64,000 bases of DNA from positions 868,001 through 932,000 of the forward strand of contig NZ_JAXAFK010000001.1 of the NCBI RefSeq assembly GCF_033898505.1. Reading direction: 5' to 3'. Below the pieces are notes generated by a model. It made no database searches and had not been told where the DNA came from. It saw only the letters and a program-made list of their open reading frames with translations. How positions within the stretch are numbered: position 1 is the stretch's first letter; every line of letters starts with the position of its first letter. The translations under genes were made by a program, and so were the position numbers. Below are positions 45,602-54,775 of the stretch, piece by piece. This stretch comes from Pectobacterium carotovorum (lineage in GTDB: Bacteria > Pseudomonadota > Gammaproteobacteria > Enterobacterales > Enterobacteriaceae).

Positions 45602-46333
45602 TTAAGAGGTTTTCTTGACTAATTTCAAGAGATCCTCGGTATCTAATTCATTAATTCCTTTTTGAAGTGCCATTAATTTATGCTCAGGGATGTTGTATCC
45701 CCAATTAGCCCAAAATGATTGAATGCCATGATCTAATGCATCAATAACATTTTGGATATTGTCATCAATAAATAGAATATCCTCGTTTTTATCGAAGGCT
45801 ATTGATTTTAGCAAGGTAAGAGTCTTGTTTTTGTCAGTCATCCTTCCATATATTTTATTCGCGGGTATGTTTAAACCATATTTACTTAGAATGTATAATA
45901 TAGACTCTTCATCCTTTCCTGATACAATATAGATATCATTAGCTGTTTCAAATAAATTTGAAACATCCAATAGCGGACGGTGTAGTTCAGCCCAAAAATC
46001 AGGGTAGAGACTTCTTGCCAGCTTCCTATAATGGATGAACTTATCCCTGAATATTTTCTTATCTTCAGTTGGAATTGATTCATATATAGCAGTGAATCTG
46101 TCATTATCTATAGCTTCATTACCAAATTCAGTGAATGAGGCAATAAAGTGACCGTCATGGCGTACAAAATTCCTTAATTTCCTGAATCGTTTAGCCATCA
46201 GGCGTGGGATGTTTTGAAGTACATCTTGGTTAAAATCACTGAGAGGTCTGTCATGTAATACATTCCATGTAATTAGCATGCATTCGTCTACTCCATCAAC
46301 CACGACCCCGTCGAAATCCATTGCTATTAACAT
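45602..46333 (-). CDS. HAD-like hydrolase
   Basis: 243 aa. HAD motif I MLIAMDFDGVVVDGVDE (DxD), motif II in DIYIVSGKDEES, Lys in GRMTDKNKTLTLLK, motif IV DILFIDDNIQNVIDA. The cap region is helical (RLMAKRFRKLRNFVRHDGHF). A cytosolic phosphatase of unknown substrate. Four nt downstream of the DJ-1-like gene, in a tight operon, AT-rich compared with flanks. Confidence 0.82.
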   Translation of the reverse strand: MLIAMDFDGVVVDGVDECMLITWNVLHDRPLSDFNQDVLQNIPRLMAKRFRKLRNFVRHDGHFIASFTEFGNEAIDNDRFTAIYESIPTEDKKIFRDKFIHYRKLARSLYPDFWAELHRPLLDVSNLFETANDIYIVSGKDEESILYILSKYGLNIPANKIYGRMTDKNKTLTLLKSIAFDKNEDILFIDDNIQNVIDALDHGIQSFWANWGYNIPEHKLMALQKGINELDTEDLLKLVKKTS

Positions 46334-46337
46334 CGAA

Positions 46338-46913
46338 TTATACCACCAGCGGTTCTTTAAGAGTTTCGCCGCGCTTCCATCTATCTATTGCATCGAATGT
46401 CTGACGCATAAATTTTCCACATTCAGCGTAATAGGAGCAAGTTATGATATTCCCGTCGACAACTACATCTGCTTCAATTACATTGGCGCCGGAATTAACC
46501 ATATCGTCTTTCAGACCAACATAAGCGCAGGTGAGTTTGTCTCTTAGAATACCGGCAGAAATCATAATCCAGGGACCATGGCAGAGCCCAGCCACAACTT
46601 TCCCCTGTATTACCATCTGCTTTAGAAAATCTTTAACTCTCTGATCTTGGCGAACTCTATCAGGCGCTTCATGACCGCCAGTGAGAATAACAGCATCAAA
46701 ATCAGTGGCGTTGAGTTGATCAAAATTAATATTGTCTTTGGATCTTTTATCCATAGGAACAGTGATGCCATATTTCCCTGTCACTGCACTTCCATCCTTT
46801 GTTGCAATAGATATATCGTATCCTTCCTCTTTAGAACGATAGTAAGTATAAACTACATCGTGATCCTGAAAACCTGGACCAGTTATTATCACTACTCGTG
46901 TCGGATTAGACAT
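46338..46913 (-). CDS. PfpI/DJ-1-family protein
   Basis: 191 aa. Nucleophile Cys in VVAGLCHGPWIMIS, with VILTGGHEAPDRVRQD upstream and the C-terminal DGNIITCSYYAECGKFMR. PfpI-like members act as deglycases/proteases or stress chaperones. Second DJ-1-type protein of the window, in a different operon from the one at 41.5 kb. Follows the cupin gene by 21 nt. Confidence 0.83.
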   Translation of the reverse strand: MSNPTRVVIITGPGFQDHDVVYTYYRSKEEGYDISIATKDGSAVTGKYGITVPMDKRSKDNINFDQLNATDFDAVILTGGHEAPDRVRQDQRVKDFLKQMVIQGKVVAGLCHGPWIMISAGILRDKLTCAYVGLKDDMVNSGANVIEADVVVDGNIITCSYYAECGKFMRQTFDAIDRWKRGETLKEPLVV

Positions 46914-46934
46914 GTTATTTTCCTTCTTATTGCG

Positions 46935-47654
46935 TTACGGGACGTTAATTAAAAATACATTCTGACCACAGTACATTTCTGAGATGGCATCTTTAGCTCG
47001 TAGGATATGAATCTTTCCCATTAGATGGCTTTTTACATCTAATGAAATAAAAATAAAATCATCCTCGTCATTCAACATTTTTCTATCAAGATTTTTGACG
47101 GAAAAGTATGCTAATTTGTGTAGGTCATGTTCTCTGATCAATGTGCCTGCAGCTATCTGTTGCAAAGGAGGTAAAAGATCATGTTCCTGTGATTTCTTTT
47201 CATATGCCATATTTTGCCGGCCATAATTATCTTTAAGTCTGAGTAAGTCGAATTTGTTTCTTGGATTTTCAACTTCGATTAATTCGATGCCTGATTTTCC
47301 CGAAATAGTCTGATGGAATACACCTTTTGCAATATATATGCTGTCCCCAGATTTTAACGCCTGATGTGTACCATCAAGAAATCTGGTCTCGCCATCACCA
47401 TGTAGGCATATAAGGACGGTGTCTTTGAGTATATGACAATGCATTGAAGTGGATTGATTCTTTGATATATGAAGGCGCCATACATCAAAAATAGAATCAC
47501 AATAAACTCTATACTCATATCCCCATGGTTTTTCTATGAATCCATTGAGATGTAAGTCTTTCTCAAATGACTCACCATTATTTGAAGTTGAAAGTAGGAT
47601 TTTGTTTATTTCAAGCAAGTCATATACATTTGGAGTCCGGTTGTGGATTTCCAT
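46935..47654 (-). CDS. cupin-domain protein
   Basis: 239 aa. One cupin core: WGYEYRVYCDSIFDVWRLHI, metal ligands in SMHCHILKDTVLICLHGDGE, then GDSIYIAKGVFHQTISGKSG and ELIEVENPRNKFDLLR, the layout of sugar-phosphate isomerase-like cupins (mannose-6-phosphate isomerase type II domain). The C-terminal ~80 residues are unassigned (RKMLNDEDDFIFISLDVKSH). First gene of the operon 47654-44677. A role in carbohydrate-phosphate metabolism is inferred only. Confidence 0.75.
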   Translation of the reverse strand: MEIHNRTPNVYDLLEINKILLSTSNNGESFEKDLHLNGFIEKPWGYEYRVYCDSIFDVWRLHISKNQSTSMHCHILKDTVLICLHGDGETRFLDGTHQALKSGDSIYIAKGVFHQTISGKSGIELIEVENPRNKFDLLRLKDNYGRQNMAYEKKSQEHDLLPPLQQIAAGTLIREHDLHKLAYFSVKNLDRKMLNDEDDFIFISLDVKSHLMGKIHILRAKDAISEMYCGQNVFLINVP

Positions 47655-48041
47655 ATGGTCGCTCCCCCGCTAATTGAATTGCTGAATGTTGATTTCACTT
47701 CGGTCAATCGTTCTGTGATTTCAGTCTATAACGGTTATTTAGTACGAGAGAAATAACTTTTATGATGATTGCCTATATTGTTTCTTTTGATCAGTCCTTC
47801 ATACTCAATAATTACTGAAAACTATGCTTCTATACTTGGGTACTGTTAAAGATGCATAGATTCTATGCCGTCAGGAGGTCATAGCTCACAAGCGATTAAG
47901 ATGCTTAGCAAGATGCCGAACTCGGACGTCAGCACGATACATCGCATAATGTAGATATCGCAGCGTTTACGTCCCTGTTTGTAGCTCTATCTTAAGAAGT
48001 TGCCCCCATAGTGGTAGACAACACCTCAATCTTAAAGTAAT
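47655..48041. other. intergenic region between cupin operon and osmC
   Basis: About 390 bp without a gene; ends at the operator palindrome at 48042 in front of osmC. The promoter for the minus-strand cupin operon must lie within the first ~200 bp. Confidence 0.45.
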
Positions 48042-48059
48042 CTACCATCTAGTAGGTTG
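48042..48059. promoter_or_regulatory. TetR-type operator palindrome, copy A (osmC)
   Basis: CTACCATCTAGTAGGTTG, one of five related palindromes. It begins at a possible -10 (TAATCT, 48038-48043) that stands 17 nt after TAGACA (48015-48020), and lies 56 nt before the osmC start. Confidence 0.75.
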
Positions 48060-48114
48060 ATTGCGTTTGGCACCAACCTTATCTTTGAGATCACTCGACA
48101 CTTCAGGAGTTGTC

Positions 48115-48672
48115 ATGACTAATTCAAAAAAACCTTTTGCTGACGCTAATGTTATTCGCGGTACACGAGAAGCTATTCGCCAGCAGCCAGAGCTGGGCAA
48201 TCTCACCTTTAACATGAAGAGTAAATCCAACGGTGGGGTATCCGTCCGTGTGGAAACTCATGCGACTATCCAGAACGGCCAGGTTGATACCAGTCGCGCC
48301 GGAAAATTTGCTAATGTTGGCGATGAACCTGCTGATTTATCGGGTACTGATAGCGGTATGGGCCCAGCTGAGTACATTTTGCAGGCACTTGCCGGCTGTT
48401 ATACCGCGACTCTGACTGTGATGGCGGCAGAAAAGGGCATTGAGCTTGATGGTATTGAACTTGACCTGAACTTCGACATTAATCTGAACGGTTTCCTGGG
48501 TCTTGACGAAAAAGTTCGCAACGGGGCGAAAGCGATCCGTGTTGGCGTTAAGCTCTCCAGTCCGACCGCCAGCCGTGAACAGCTTGAAGAAATGGTTCGT
48601 GCACTGCCAGAAAGCTCGCCGATCCACGATACGTTGGCGAACCCGGTCAATATTGATACTCGGTTGGTGTAG
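48115..48672 (+). CDS. OsmC-family peroxiredoxin-like protein
   Basis: 185 aa from ATG 48115 (AGGAG five bases upstream). OsmC/Ohr fold: GPAEYILQALAGCYTATLTV contains the reactive Cys of motif AGCY, but the second cysteine of Ohr is not evident in the usual place. MKSKSNGGVSVRVETHATIQ and NPVNIDTRLV complete the domain. Reduces organic hydroperoxides or binds electrophiles using low-molecular thiols. Directly downstream of operator A. Confidence 0.88.
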   Translation: MTNSKKPFADANVIRGTREAIRQQPELGNLTFNMKSKSNGGVSVRVETHATIQNGQVDTSRAGKFANVGDEPADLSGTDSGMGPAEYILQALAGCYTATLTVMAAEKGIELDGIELDLNFDINLNGFLGLDEKVRNGAKAIRVGVKLSSPTASREQLEEMVRALPESSPIHDTLANPVNIDTRLV

Positions 48673-48821
48673 GTAAAGCTCAGAGAGGGAAATGCCTGAA
48701 CACTGTCATTTCCCTACTGCCTGATGGCTATTAACTCCGACCAAAACGCGTTATCAGAGAAGGTTAAATTACTGTTGTGAACTGATGTCCCCTTGCAGGG
48801 AACAACAGGCGCAGATAATAT

Positions 48822-48839
48822 CTACCAACTAGTAGATTA
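48822..48839. promoter_or_regulatory. TetR-type operator palindrome, copy B (tetR autoregulation)
   Basis: CTACCAACTAGTAGATTA, just downstream of a likely promoter (TTGCAG 48793, 17 nt, TAATAT 48816) and 16 nt before the TetR start, covering the probable transcription start. Position expected for autorepression. Confidence 0.8.
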
Positions 48840-48855
48840 TAATTGTGAGGATTAT

Positions 48856-49425
48856 ATGTCAGTCATGACACGAGAAAGGCTTCTGAATGAAGCGGACCAT
48901 CTGATGCGCGAACGGGGTTACTCTGCATTCAGCTATGCTGATTTGTCAAAGAGCATTGGTATCACTAAGGCCAGTATTCATCACCACTTCCCAACCAAAG
49001 ACGTTTTGGGCGAACAAGTGGTGATTCAGGCCCATACCGATACCAAAAACCGATTTGAACAGATTGAAGCGACGGAGAATACGGTTGCGCAGATGCTTAC
49101 CGCCTACGTAGAGCTTTTCATCGAAAGCTATCGCACGTCGCGTATGCCGCTGTGCTGTGCTTTGTCTTCGGAAATGGCCAATCTGCCACCGAATATCAGA
49201 GTACAGGCGACCGAATATTTCGATATGCAGATTGCCTGGTTGACCAAGATTGTCAGCCGTGGTGTTGATGCAGGGGAGCTGACTGCTGACCTGCTGCCAT
49301 CAAAAATGGCTCTGCTTATTTTGAATTTATGCGAGGGCGCTAGCGTTGTTTCCCGGGCGATTAATAAGCCTGAGCTTTTCAACGATACGCTTGAACAGAT
49401 CCTAATGATTGTTAAAAGAAAATAA
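48856..49425 (+). CDS. TetR-family regulator, candidate master of the thiol-stress regulon
   Basis: 189 aa from ATG 48856 (GAGG upstream). HTH: RERLLNEADHLMRERGYSAF-SYADLSKSIGITKASIHHHF-PTKD. The ligand domain contains Cys in MPLCCALSSEMANLPPNIRV, the C-x region typical of YjdC/AcnR-like TetR proteins, and two adjacent cysteines at ~101-102 that could sense electrophiles as in NemR. The only TetR gene in the window, with operator B in its own promoter and the same palindrome before four other transcription units. Cotranscribed with the AhpD-like gene (16-nt gap). Confidence 0.88.
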   Translation: MSVMTRERLLNEADHLMRERGYSAFSYADLSKSIGITKASIHHHFPTKDVLGEQVVIQAHTDTKNRFEQIEATENTVAQMLTAYVELFIESYRTSRMPLCCALSSEMANLPPNIRVQATEYFDMQIAWLTKIVSRGVDAGELTADLLPSKMALLILNLCEGASVVSRAINKPELFNDTLEQILMIVKRK

Positions 49426-49441
49426 TTCTGGAGATGACCCC

Positions 49442-49783
49442 ATGTTAGATTGGAATGAATACCGCTCAGAAGTGATGCAACGTGTTGGTGATCTGGGTAA
49501 GTTGACCCCGGAAACACTAAAAGGCGTCATGGCTTTGGGCAACGCCGGCAATAAGACCAACCTCCTGGGCGCGAAAGTGCGTGAACTGATTGCACTGGCT
49601 TGTGCGGTGACGACTCGCTGTGATGGTTGCATCGCCGTCCATGCCGAAGCTGCCGTTAAAGCTGGCGCCACAGAAGAAGAAATTGCTGAAGCCCTGGGTG
49701 TGGCAATCAACCTGAATGCAGGCGCTGCCGTTGTCTATTCCGCACGTACGCTGGATGCGATTAAGCAACTGAAAGCGCAATAG
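49442..49783 (+). CDS. AhpD-like (carboxymuconolactone decarboxylase family) protein
   Basis: 113 aa from ATG 49442 (GGAG eight bases upstream). Redox motif CDGCIAVHAEAAVKAG: the AhpD-core CxxC with the following His. The small single-domain form is typical of alkylhydroperoxidase D-like proteins. Expected to reduce peroxides with dithiol partners. Second gene of the tetR operon. Confidence 0.88.
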   Translation: MLDWNEYRSEVMQRVGDLGKLTPETLKGVMALGNAGNKTNLLGAKVRELIALACAVTTRCDGCIAVHAEAAVKAGATEEEIAEALGVAINLNAGAAVVYSARTLDAIKQLKAQ

Positions 49784-49801
49784 TTATCGCGTTGAAAATA
49801 T

Positions 49802-49826
49802 AAAAGGGCATGACTGCCCTTTTTTC
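49802..49826 (+). terminator. rho-independent terminator of tetR-ahpD operon
   Basis: GGGCA, TGAC loop, TGCCC followed by a run of T, with preceding A-run, 20 nt after the AhpD-like gene. Confidence 0.8.
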
Positions 49827-49910
49827 ACTTCTGACATACATTTTCATCATGCTCTCTGGCATTAGGTCTGATATGGCTTACATTGCCCTTTATCAGAACG
49901 AAAACAGACT

Positions 49911-50813
49911 TTATTCCTCGTTAAACACATTTCTTACCCATTCGGCCAAAGCCTGAACGCCCGGTCGGTTAAGGTTTTCTCGTGGCATAATGAGGTCATA
50001 TCCTCGCCCGGCGGGTATTTCTATTTCAAAAGGGGCAATCAGTCGGCCCTCATCGAGGTAATGTCGAATGAGTCGTTTTCTGCCCATGATGATACCGCCG
50101 CCATTGAGTGCCGCTTCAATAGACATCTGACAATTGTTGAAGCTCAAAAAATTATCTTCAACAGGCAGGTTTTTGCCAGACTCCCTGCACCATTCTCGCC
50201 ATTCGGAAAAAACATTCTGGGAGTCAACGGATTCAGACGTATGAATGAATGGGACTTCAGCTAACCAATGGTTTGCTTGCCTGATTTTTTTTGCAAGAGA
50301 TGGAATACAGACGGGAACCAGCGTCTCTTCAGATAACCGTTCGCAGTAGAGATCGGGGTATTTCAGATTACTGTAGTAGATAGCGACATCTACTCGTTCG
50401 AGATTAAAATCTACCAGACCGGCTCTCACTCTGAAATTGATATTCAGCCCCGGCCACCGTTCGGTAAATACCGGTAAGCGCGGCATCAGCCAGAGAAAAG
50501 CGAAGGTAGGTGGAAGGCCGACAGACAAGGTTCCTCTCAGCCCCTGCACGCGAATATCTTCTATTTCATCACTGATGCGTTTAAGTGAAAACGCGAGTAC
50601 GCCAAGTAAACGCTCCCCTTCATCGGTCAACTGAAGCTTTCTGGTCATTCTAATAAACAGTCTGAATCCGAGCATGGATTCAAGAGAACGAATGCGTTGG
50701 CTAACGGCCCCTTGCGTCAGATTGAGAGTAGTCGCCGCCTTAGTAAAGCTCATATGCAGTGCTGCCGTTTCAAACGTATGCAATAGTGCCAGTATGTTCT
50801 GTTGAGCGAGCAT
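49911..50813 (-). CDS. LysR-family regulator (GcvA/AmpR-like)
   Basis: 300 aa. HTH ALLHTFETAALHMSFTKAAT-TLNLTQGAVSQRIRSLE, then FRVRAGLVDFNLERVDVAIY-YSNLKYP and MSIEAALNGGGIIMGRKRL, the GcvA-like effector-domain pattern. Divergent from the GH4 gene with a 142-bp gap, so it probably controls that gene. Not tied to the palindrome regulon: no copy lies in this gap. Confidence 0.88.
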   Translation of the reverse strand: MLAQQNILALLHTFETAALHMSFTKAATTLNLTQGAVSQRIRSLESMLGFRLFIRMTRKLQLTDEGERLLGVLAFSLKRISDEIEDIRVQGLRGTLSVGLPPTFAFLWLMPRLPVFTERWPGLNINFRVRAGLVDFNLERVDVAIYYSNLKYPDLYCERLSEETLVPVCIPSLAKKIRQANHWLAEVPFIHTSESVDSQNVFSEWREWCRESGKNLPVEDNFLSFNNCQMSIEAALNGGGIIMGRKRLIRHYLDEGRLIAPFEIEIPAGRGYDLIMPRENLNRPGVQALAEWVRNVFNEE

Positions 50814-50955
50814 TCATCATTTTCCTTCTTAATTTTCTCTTATGCATTATTTACAGTAATGCTTACCCCGGAATTGATCGTTTGTCCACTAAGCCCCTTG
50901 TCCTCTTTAATTGGCCCAACAGACGTCCTGACAACAACGATGAGGGGAATATCTA

Positions 50956-52275
50956 ATGAAGGGTCTTAAGTTAGTGGTTATTGGAGCGGGTTCAAGCTAC
51001 ACACCTGAACTGATGGAAGGCATTATCAAGCGTCAAAATGAATTTCCGATCCGCGAGTTATGGCTGGTTGATATTGAGGATGGCCGTGAAAAAATGTCGA
51101 TTATCGCGGGCCTCACCCGACGGATGCTGGAAAAAAATGGGCTGGATATACCGGTTTATGAAACCCTTGACCGCACAGAAGCACTGCTCGGTGCCGATTT
51201 TGTTTGTTCTCAGTTCAGGGCCGGCTGCCTGGACGCACGGATCAGCGACGAAAGGATATCGCTGAAATACGACATGATCGGTCAGGAGACCAATGGTCTG
51301 GGTGGATTTGCCAATGCATGCCGCACTATCCCGATTGCATTGGCTATAGCGAAAGAAATGGAACAACTGTGCCCGGATGCCTGGTTGCTGAACTTCACCA
51401 ACCCGTCGGGAATGGTCACTGAAGCGATACTGAAACACAGCACAGTCAAAACCGTAGGGCTGTGCAACGTGCCTGTTATTATGCAAAAGGGTATTGCCAG
51501 TGCTTTAGGTGTCAGCGATATCAATGAATTTATCATGCAGGTCGCGGGACTTAATCACTTCATTTTTGCGCGCCATATTTATCATGAGGGTAAGGATAAG
51601 CTTCCTCAGGTCATTGAGCTGATTTCAGAGGGGAATGATCCGTTGGTGCCTAAAAATATTCCTCCTTTCAAATGGCCGGATCGGTTGTTGGCGAATATGG
51701 GAATGATACCTTGCCCCTACCTGCGTTATTACTACATGAGCGACGACATGTACCGTCAGGAGCTTGGCGAAGCACAAGGGGAAGGGACTCGTGGTGAGAT
51801 CGTAAAGGAGCTCGAAAGAGAACTATTCGAAATTTATCGAAACCCGGAACTCGCCGAGAAACCGAAAGCGCTGGAAGGTCGGGGAGGGCAGTACTATTCG
51901 GATGCGGCATGTGAATTGATGAGCGCAATATATAACGACAAACGCATCATCATGCATGTCAATACGCGAAACGATGGTGCGATTGCGGGCCTGCCGGATG
52001 ACTGTGCGGTTGAGGTCAGTTCAATGATCACCCGTTCTGGACCGATACCACTGAATGTCGAACCTTTCCCGGAAGATGTACTTCGTCTGATTCAACTGAT
52101 GAAAAGCTTTGAGCAATTGACCATTGAGGCAGCCATCAGTGGTAATCGGTATACGGCATGGCGTGCCTTGGTTATTAATCCCCTAGTCAAAAGCGGTCAA
52201 CTGCTTGAAAATGCATTGGATGAAGTGATCGAACATAACAAAGCGTTGATGCCGGCCTTCCAACGCAATAAATAA
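50956..52275 (+). CDS. GH4-family 6-phospho-glycosidase
   Basis: 439 aa. NAD-binding start LKLVVIGAGSSYTPELMEGI; family 4 signatures FRAGCLDARISDERISLKY, NFTNPSGMVTEAI, metal/catalytic GLCNVPVIMQ (Cys) and AGLNHFIFAR (His). Length matches CelF-like 6-phospho-beta-glucosidases. Uses NAD+ and Mn2+ to hydrolyse phosphorylated disaccharides delivered by a PTS, but no PTS gene is in the window. Substrate anomer not deducible. Confidence 0.9.
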   Translation: MKGLKLVVIGAGSSYTPELMEGIIKRQNEFPIRELWLVDIEDGREKMSIIAGLTRRMLEKNGLDIPVYETLDRTEALLGADFVCSQFRAGCLDARISDERISLKYDMIGQETNGLGGFANACRTIPIALAIAKEMEQLCPDAWLLNFTNPSGMVTEAILKHSTVKTVGLCNVPVIMQKGIASALGVSDINEFIMQVAGLNHFIFARHIYHEGKDKLPQVIELISEGNDPLVPKNIPPFKWPDRLLANMGMIPCPYLRYYYMSDDMYRQELGEAQGEGTRGEIVKELERELFEIYRNPELAEKPKALEGRGGQYYSDAACELMSAIYNDKRIIMHVNTRNDGAIAGLPDDCAVEVSSMITRSGPIPLNVEPFPEDVLRLIQLMKSFEQLTIEAAISGNRYTAWRALVINPLVKSGQLLENALDEVIEHNKALMPAFQRNK

Positions 52276-52307
52276 CGCTAAGCAGACTGGTCGGTTATTT
52301 TATAACA

Positions 52308-52342
52308 AAGCGGTTATCACTCTGAACGAGAGGTAACCGCTT
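52308..52342 (+). terminator. terminator-like hairpin after GH4 gene
   Basis: AAGCGGTTA and TAACCGCTT form a 9-bp stem about 30 nt after the GH4 stop. No strong T-run, so moderate support. Confidence 0.5.
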
Positions 52343-52396
52343 GCCGATGATGCATCAGACCGCTAAGAGACTTTTTTAAACATAGATAAAATGGCA

Positions 52397-52726
52397 TCAC
52401 TGCCCTTTTTTCAGCTCTGACAATGCTTGCTGATAAAACCCTGCCGATTTAACACCCGGTATACGCTGGACCAACTGCCCATCCTTGAACATCAGTACGG
52501 AAGGCAGTCCCCAAATTTCATATTTGGTGGTCAGTACCGGTGCCAGATCCACATTCACTTTGCCGACTTTGACGTCTCTTTCTATCTGCTCGGCAAAATG
52601 GTTAAAAATGTCTTCGCTCATCTGACAAGGTGGGCACCAGGGGGCAGAGAAGCGCACCACCGCAACCCCTTCATGCCTCTCGATTTCTCTAAAATTATCT
52701 TCATTGTAAAGGGTTAATTCACGCAT
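52397..52726 (-). CDS. thioredoxin
   Basis: 109 aa from ATG 52726 (six bases after AGGAG; ATG 52729 is also possible). Thioredoxin fold with WCPPCQMSEDIFNHFAEQ (CPPC instead of CGPC), VNVDLAPVLTTKYEIWGLPS (cis-Pro) and LVQRIPGVKSAGFYQQAL. A cytosolic dithiol reductase that may recycle the peroxidases of this region. Operator C stands 33 nt upstream. Confidence 0.88.
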   Translation of the reverse strand: MRELTLYNEDNFREIERHEGVAVVRFSAPWCPPCQMSEDIFNHFAEQIERDVKVGKVNVDLAPVLTTKYEIWGLPSVLMFKDGQLVQRIPGVKSAGFYQQALSELKKGQ

Positions 52727-52761
52727 CATTCACTCCTGCAGGATGTAACTTGATAGTAATT

Positions 52762-52779
52762 CTACCTACTAGTTGGTTT
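52762..52779. promoter_or_regulatory. TetR-type operator palindrome, copy C (thioredoxin)
   Basis: CTACCTACTAGTTGGTTT. On the minus strand it overlaps a TAGAAT -10 candidate for the thioredoxin gene. Confidence 0.75.
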
Positions 52780-53014
52780 GTTTAATTAACATAAAAAGCT
52801 ATCATCGATAGAAAGGTGCTTAAGCGAAGATAATGCCATGTTTTATCAATGGATAAGCGTCATCTTATGTGGACGGCGTGCTGAGGATTATGATATTTCA
52901 CTCCATCTGAATGAGAAAACTGACGTATTGTAAAATCGGGATTACTTTATAAAAAAGCAAGCCCATCCATAAAGTGTCGGCCTACAGGGCAGGCCTATTC
53001 CTTTTCGTAAGGCG

Positions 53015-53860
53015 ATGATGGAAAGAACATTATCCAGTCGTATTAATGTGGGGAGTACAGCGCATGTGCTGCATACGCAGCCCCTGATGATGTGCCATAT
53101 CACTATAGATGAACCCACAATCATCCTGGTCCGCCATGGCAGGAAAATAATCCGCTGGGCGCAAGAGGAGATAACGCTGGAAGCGGGGGACGCGGTGGTC
53201 ATCGGGGAGGGGCACTCTTTTGATATCATCAATACACCATCACCTTTAACGGGTACGTACGAAGCATCATGGCTGAGTTTTTGTGCCGATTTCGTCCAAA
53301 ACTACTGCTTCATGCATGCCCCACGTATGAGCATGAACGAAGCAAATAAAATGGCAGAGCCAGGCAACAGTTTTCGCCAGGCCTTTTATCACACTGCGGA
53401 GGCCATTACAGATACTGAAAACATACCTGAAAGTATCGTGGCCAGGCGTATGGAAGAGATGCTGAGTTGGCTGGATGAATACCGAATTTTCTTCGCGCTG
53501 AAACAACATACCGGACTGGCGATAAAAATCCGCAAACTCGTTGCAGCAGACATATCACAAGACTGGAATACTGCGCAGGTGGCGGCTGAATTGGGTATGT
53601 CGGCCACCACCCTGAGACGCCATCTGCATGCCGAAAATACGTCATTCACCCATCTGGTGACTGACATTCGCATGTGCCGCGCCCTGACACTTTTGCAGGT
53701 GACCGATCTTTCAGTCACCCGCATATCCCTGGAAGTCGGCTATGAAAATCCGTCTAAGTTCGCCGCCAGATTTCGAACTCGCTTCGGATTCAGCCCCAGC
53801 CTGGTCCGGGTTTCCGGCCAGGCTATCGGCAACCTGGCTGCGGTTAGCGGCCCTGCGTAA
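53015..53860 (+). CDS. AraC-family regulator
   Basis: 281 aa. N-terminal cupin-like sensing region (ILVRHGRKIIRWAQEEITLE-AGDAVVIGEG), C-terminal two-HTH domain: NTAQVAAELGMSATTLRRHL and VTRISLEVGYENPSKFAARF-RTRFGFSPS. Style of GadX/GadW or InvF-like regulators. Convergent with the PEBP gene (17-nt overlap at the 3' ends). Target unknown. Confidence 0.85.
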   Translation: MMERTLSSRINVGSTAHVLHTQPLMMCHITIDEPTIILVRHGRKIIRWAQEEITLEAGDAVVIGEGHSFDIINTPSPLTGTYEASWLSFCADFVQNYCFMHAPRMSMNEANKMAEPGNSFRQAFYHTAEAITDTENIPESIVARRMEEMLSWLDEYRIFFALKQHTGLAIKIRKLVAADISQDWNTAQVAAELGMSATTLRRHLHAENTSFTHLVTDIRMCRALTLLQVTDLSVTRISLEVGYENPSKFAARFRTRFGFSPSLVRVSGQAIGNLAAVSGPA

Positions 53861-54407
53861 TCTGAAGATGGGCTTCGCCCAGTGAGTTCGCTTTTGCCAT
53901 AAAGCCGACCAGGGCGGGCGTCGAGTCCGCCGTTATTCCCGGAAGTTTGTCGACACGAAGTGCCGTCAGCGTAATCTCATAACGGTGCGTTTCACCCTTC
54001 GGCGGGCAAGGGCCGCCATAACCCGGGATACCGAAATCAGTCCGGGTCTGAAGAGCCCCTTGCGGGAGATTTTTGTTATCCGCCGTTATCCCAGCCGGTA
54101 ACGAGTGAAGAGATGAGGGAATATTCACCACCTGCCAGTGGATCCAACCGAGGCCTGTCGGCGCATCCCTATCATAAATTTTGAGAGCGAAGCTTTGAGT
54201 TCCTGCCGGCGCGCCACTCCAGTTAAAAGAGGGGGCAAGGTTTCCACCGCTGCACCCAAATCCATAAGGTGAACTCAGGGTCTGAGCTGCGGGGAAACGG
54301 TTTTTTTCAAGCTCATGACTTGTCAGCGTAAAACTGGCTGAAAAAGCGACCTGGCTCGACAACGCCAGGCATAATGTACTGATAACAGTAAGGTGAAGTT
54401 TGGACAT
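53844..54407 (-). CDS. periplasmic PEBP/YbhB-YbcL-like protein
   Basis: 187 aa with signal peptide (MSKLHLTVISTLCLALSSQV-AFSA). Raf-kinase-inhibitor-like PEBP core: GGNLAPSFNWSGAPAGTQSF, IYDRDAPTGLGWIHWQVVNI, GGPCPPKGETHRYEITLTAL, as in YbcL. Exported relatives bind phospho-lipids or small anions; role here unclear. Divergent from the OYE operon across a region holding operator D. Confidence 0.88.
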   Translation of the reverse strand: MSKLHLTVISTLCLALSSQVAFSASFTLTSHELEKNRFPAAQTLSSPYGFGCSGGNLAPSFNWSGAPAGTQSFALKIYDRDAPTGLGWIHWQVVNIPSSLHSLPAGITADNKNLPQGALQTRTDFGIPGYGGPCPPKGETHRYEITLTALRVDKLPGITADSTPALVGFMAKANSLGEAHLQITQGR

Positions 54408-54775
54408 TTACTCTTCTCCATCGGGGTGATTAATATCCCAATGATAAGGGGAGAGAAAGACTCCTCGCCGCCCTGAACCGGCCAGTCTTAGCTCCATAAC
54501 GCCCAATAATGATATTTGTAATTCCCTGATTTCACAGGATGACGACCATCTCACCGACGGGAGCTCACCTTACACAGCATTCCCTGTGCCTGTCTCCGGT
54601 GACAAAAGGACAGCATGATTTGTTCTTTTACCTATTGACCAATCAACTAGTAGGTAGGTATAGTGCAGCCATACGCTTAACCGGCATCAGGAAGCGATCG
54701 TCAGCTCCCCGGCCCGCTAAGTATTAACTCCGGCCCCAGCGGGGCTTTTCTCACTTTCGCCTTGCGAGGTATACG
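54408..54775. promoter_or_regulatory. promoter region between PEBP gene and old-yellow-enzyme operon
   Basis: About 370 bp without a gene. It holds the OYE operon promoter with operator D in its spacer (see next entry). No other motif seen. Confidence 0.6.
54640..54657. promoter_or_regulatory. TetR-type operator palindrome, copy D (OYE operon)
   Basis: CAATCAACTAGTAGGTAG lies between a near-perfect -35 TTGACC (54635-54640) and -10 TATAGT (54659-54664) with an 18-nt spacer, 119 nt before the OYE start. Repressor binding here would block RNA polymerase directly. Confidence 0.85.

Noticed and set aside
52380..52410. Terminator-like GGCATCACTGCCCTTTTTT near the end of the thioredoxin gene
   Set aside because: It overlaps the coding end of the minus-strand thioredoxin gene and the stem is weak.
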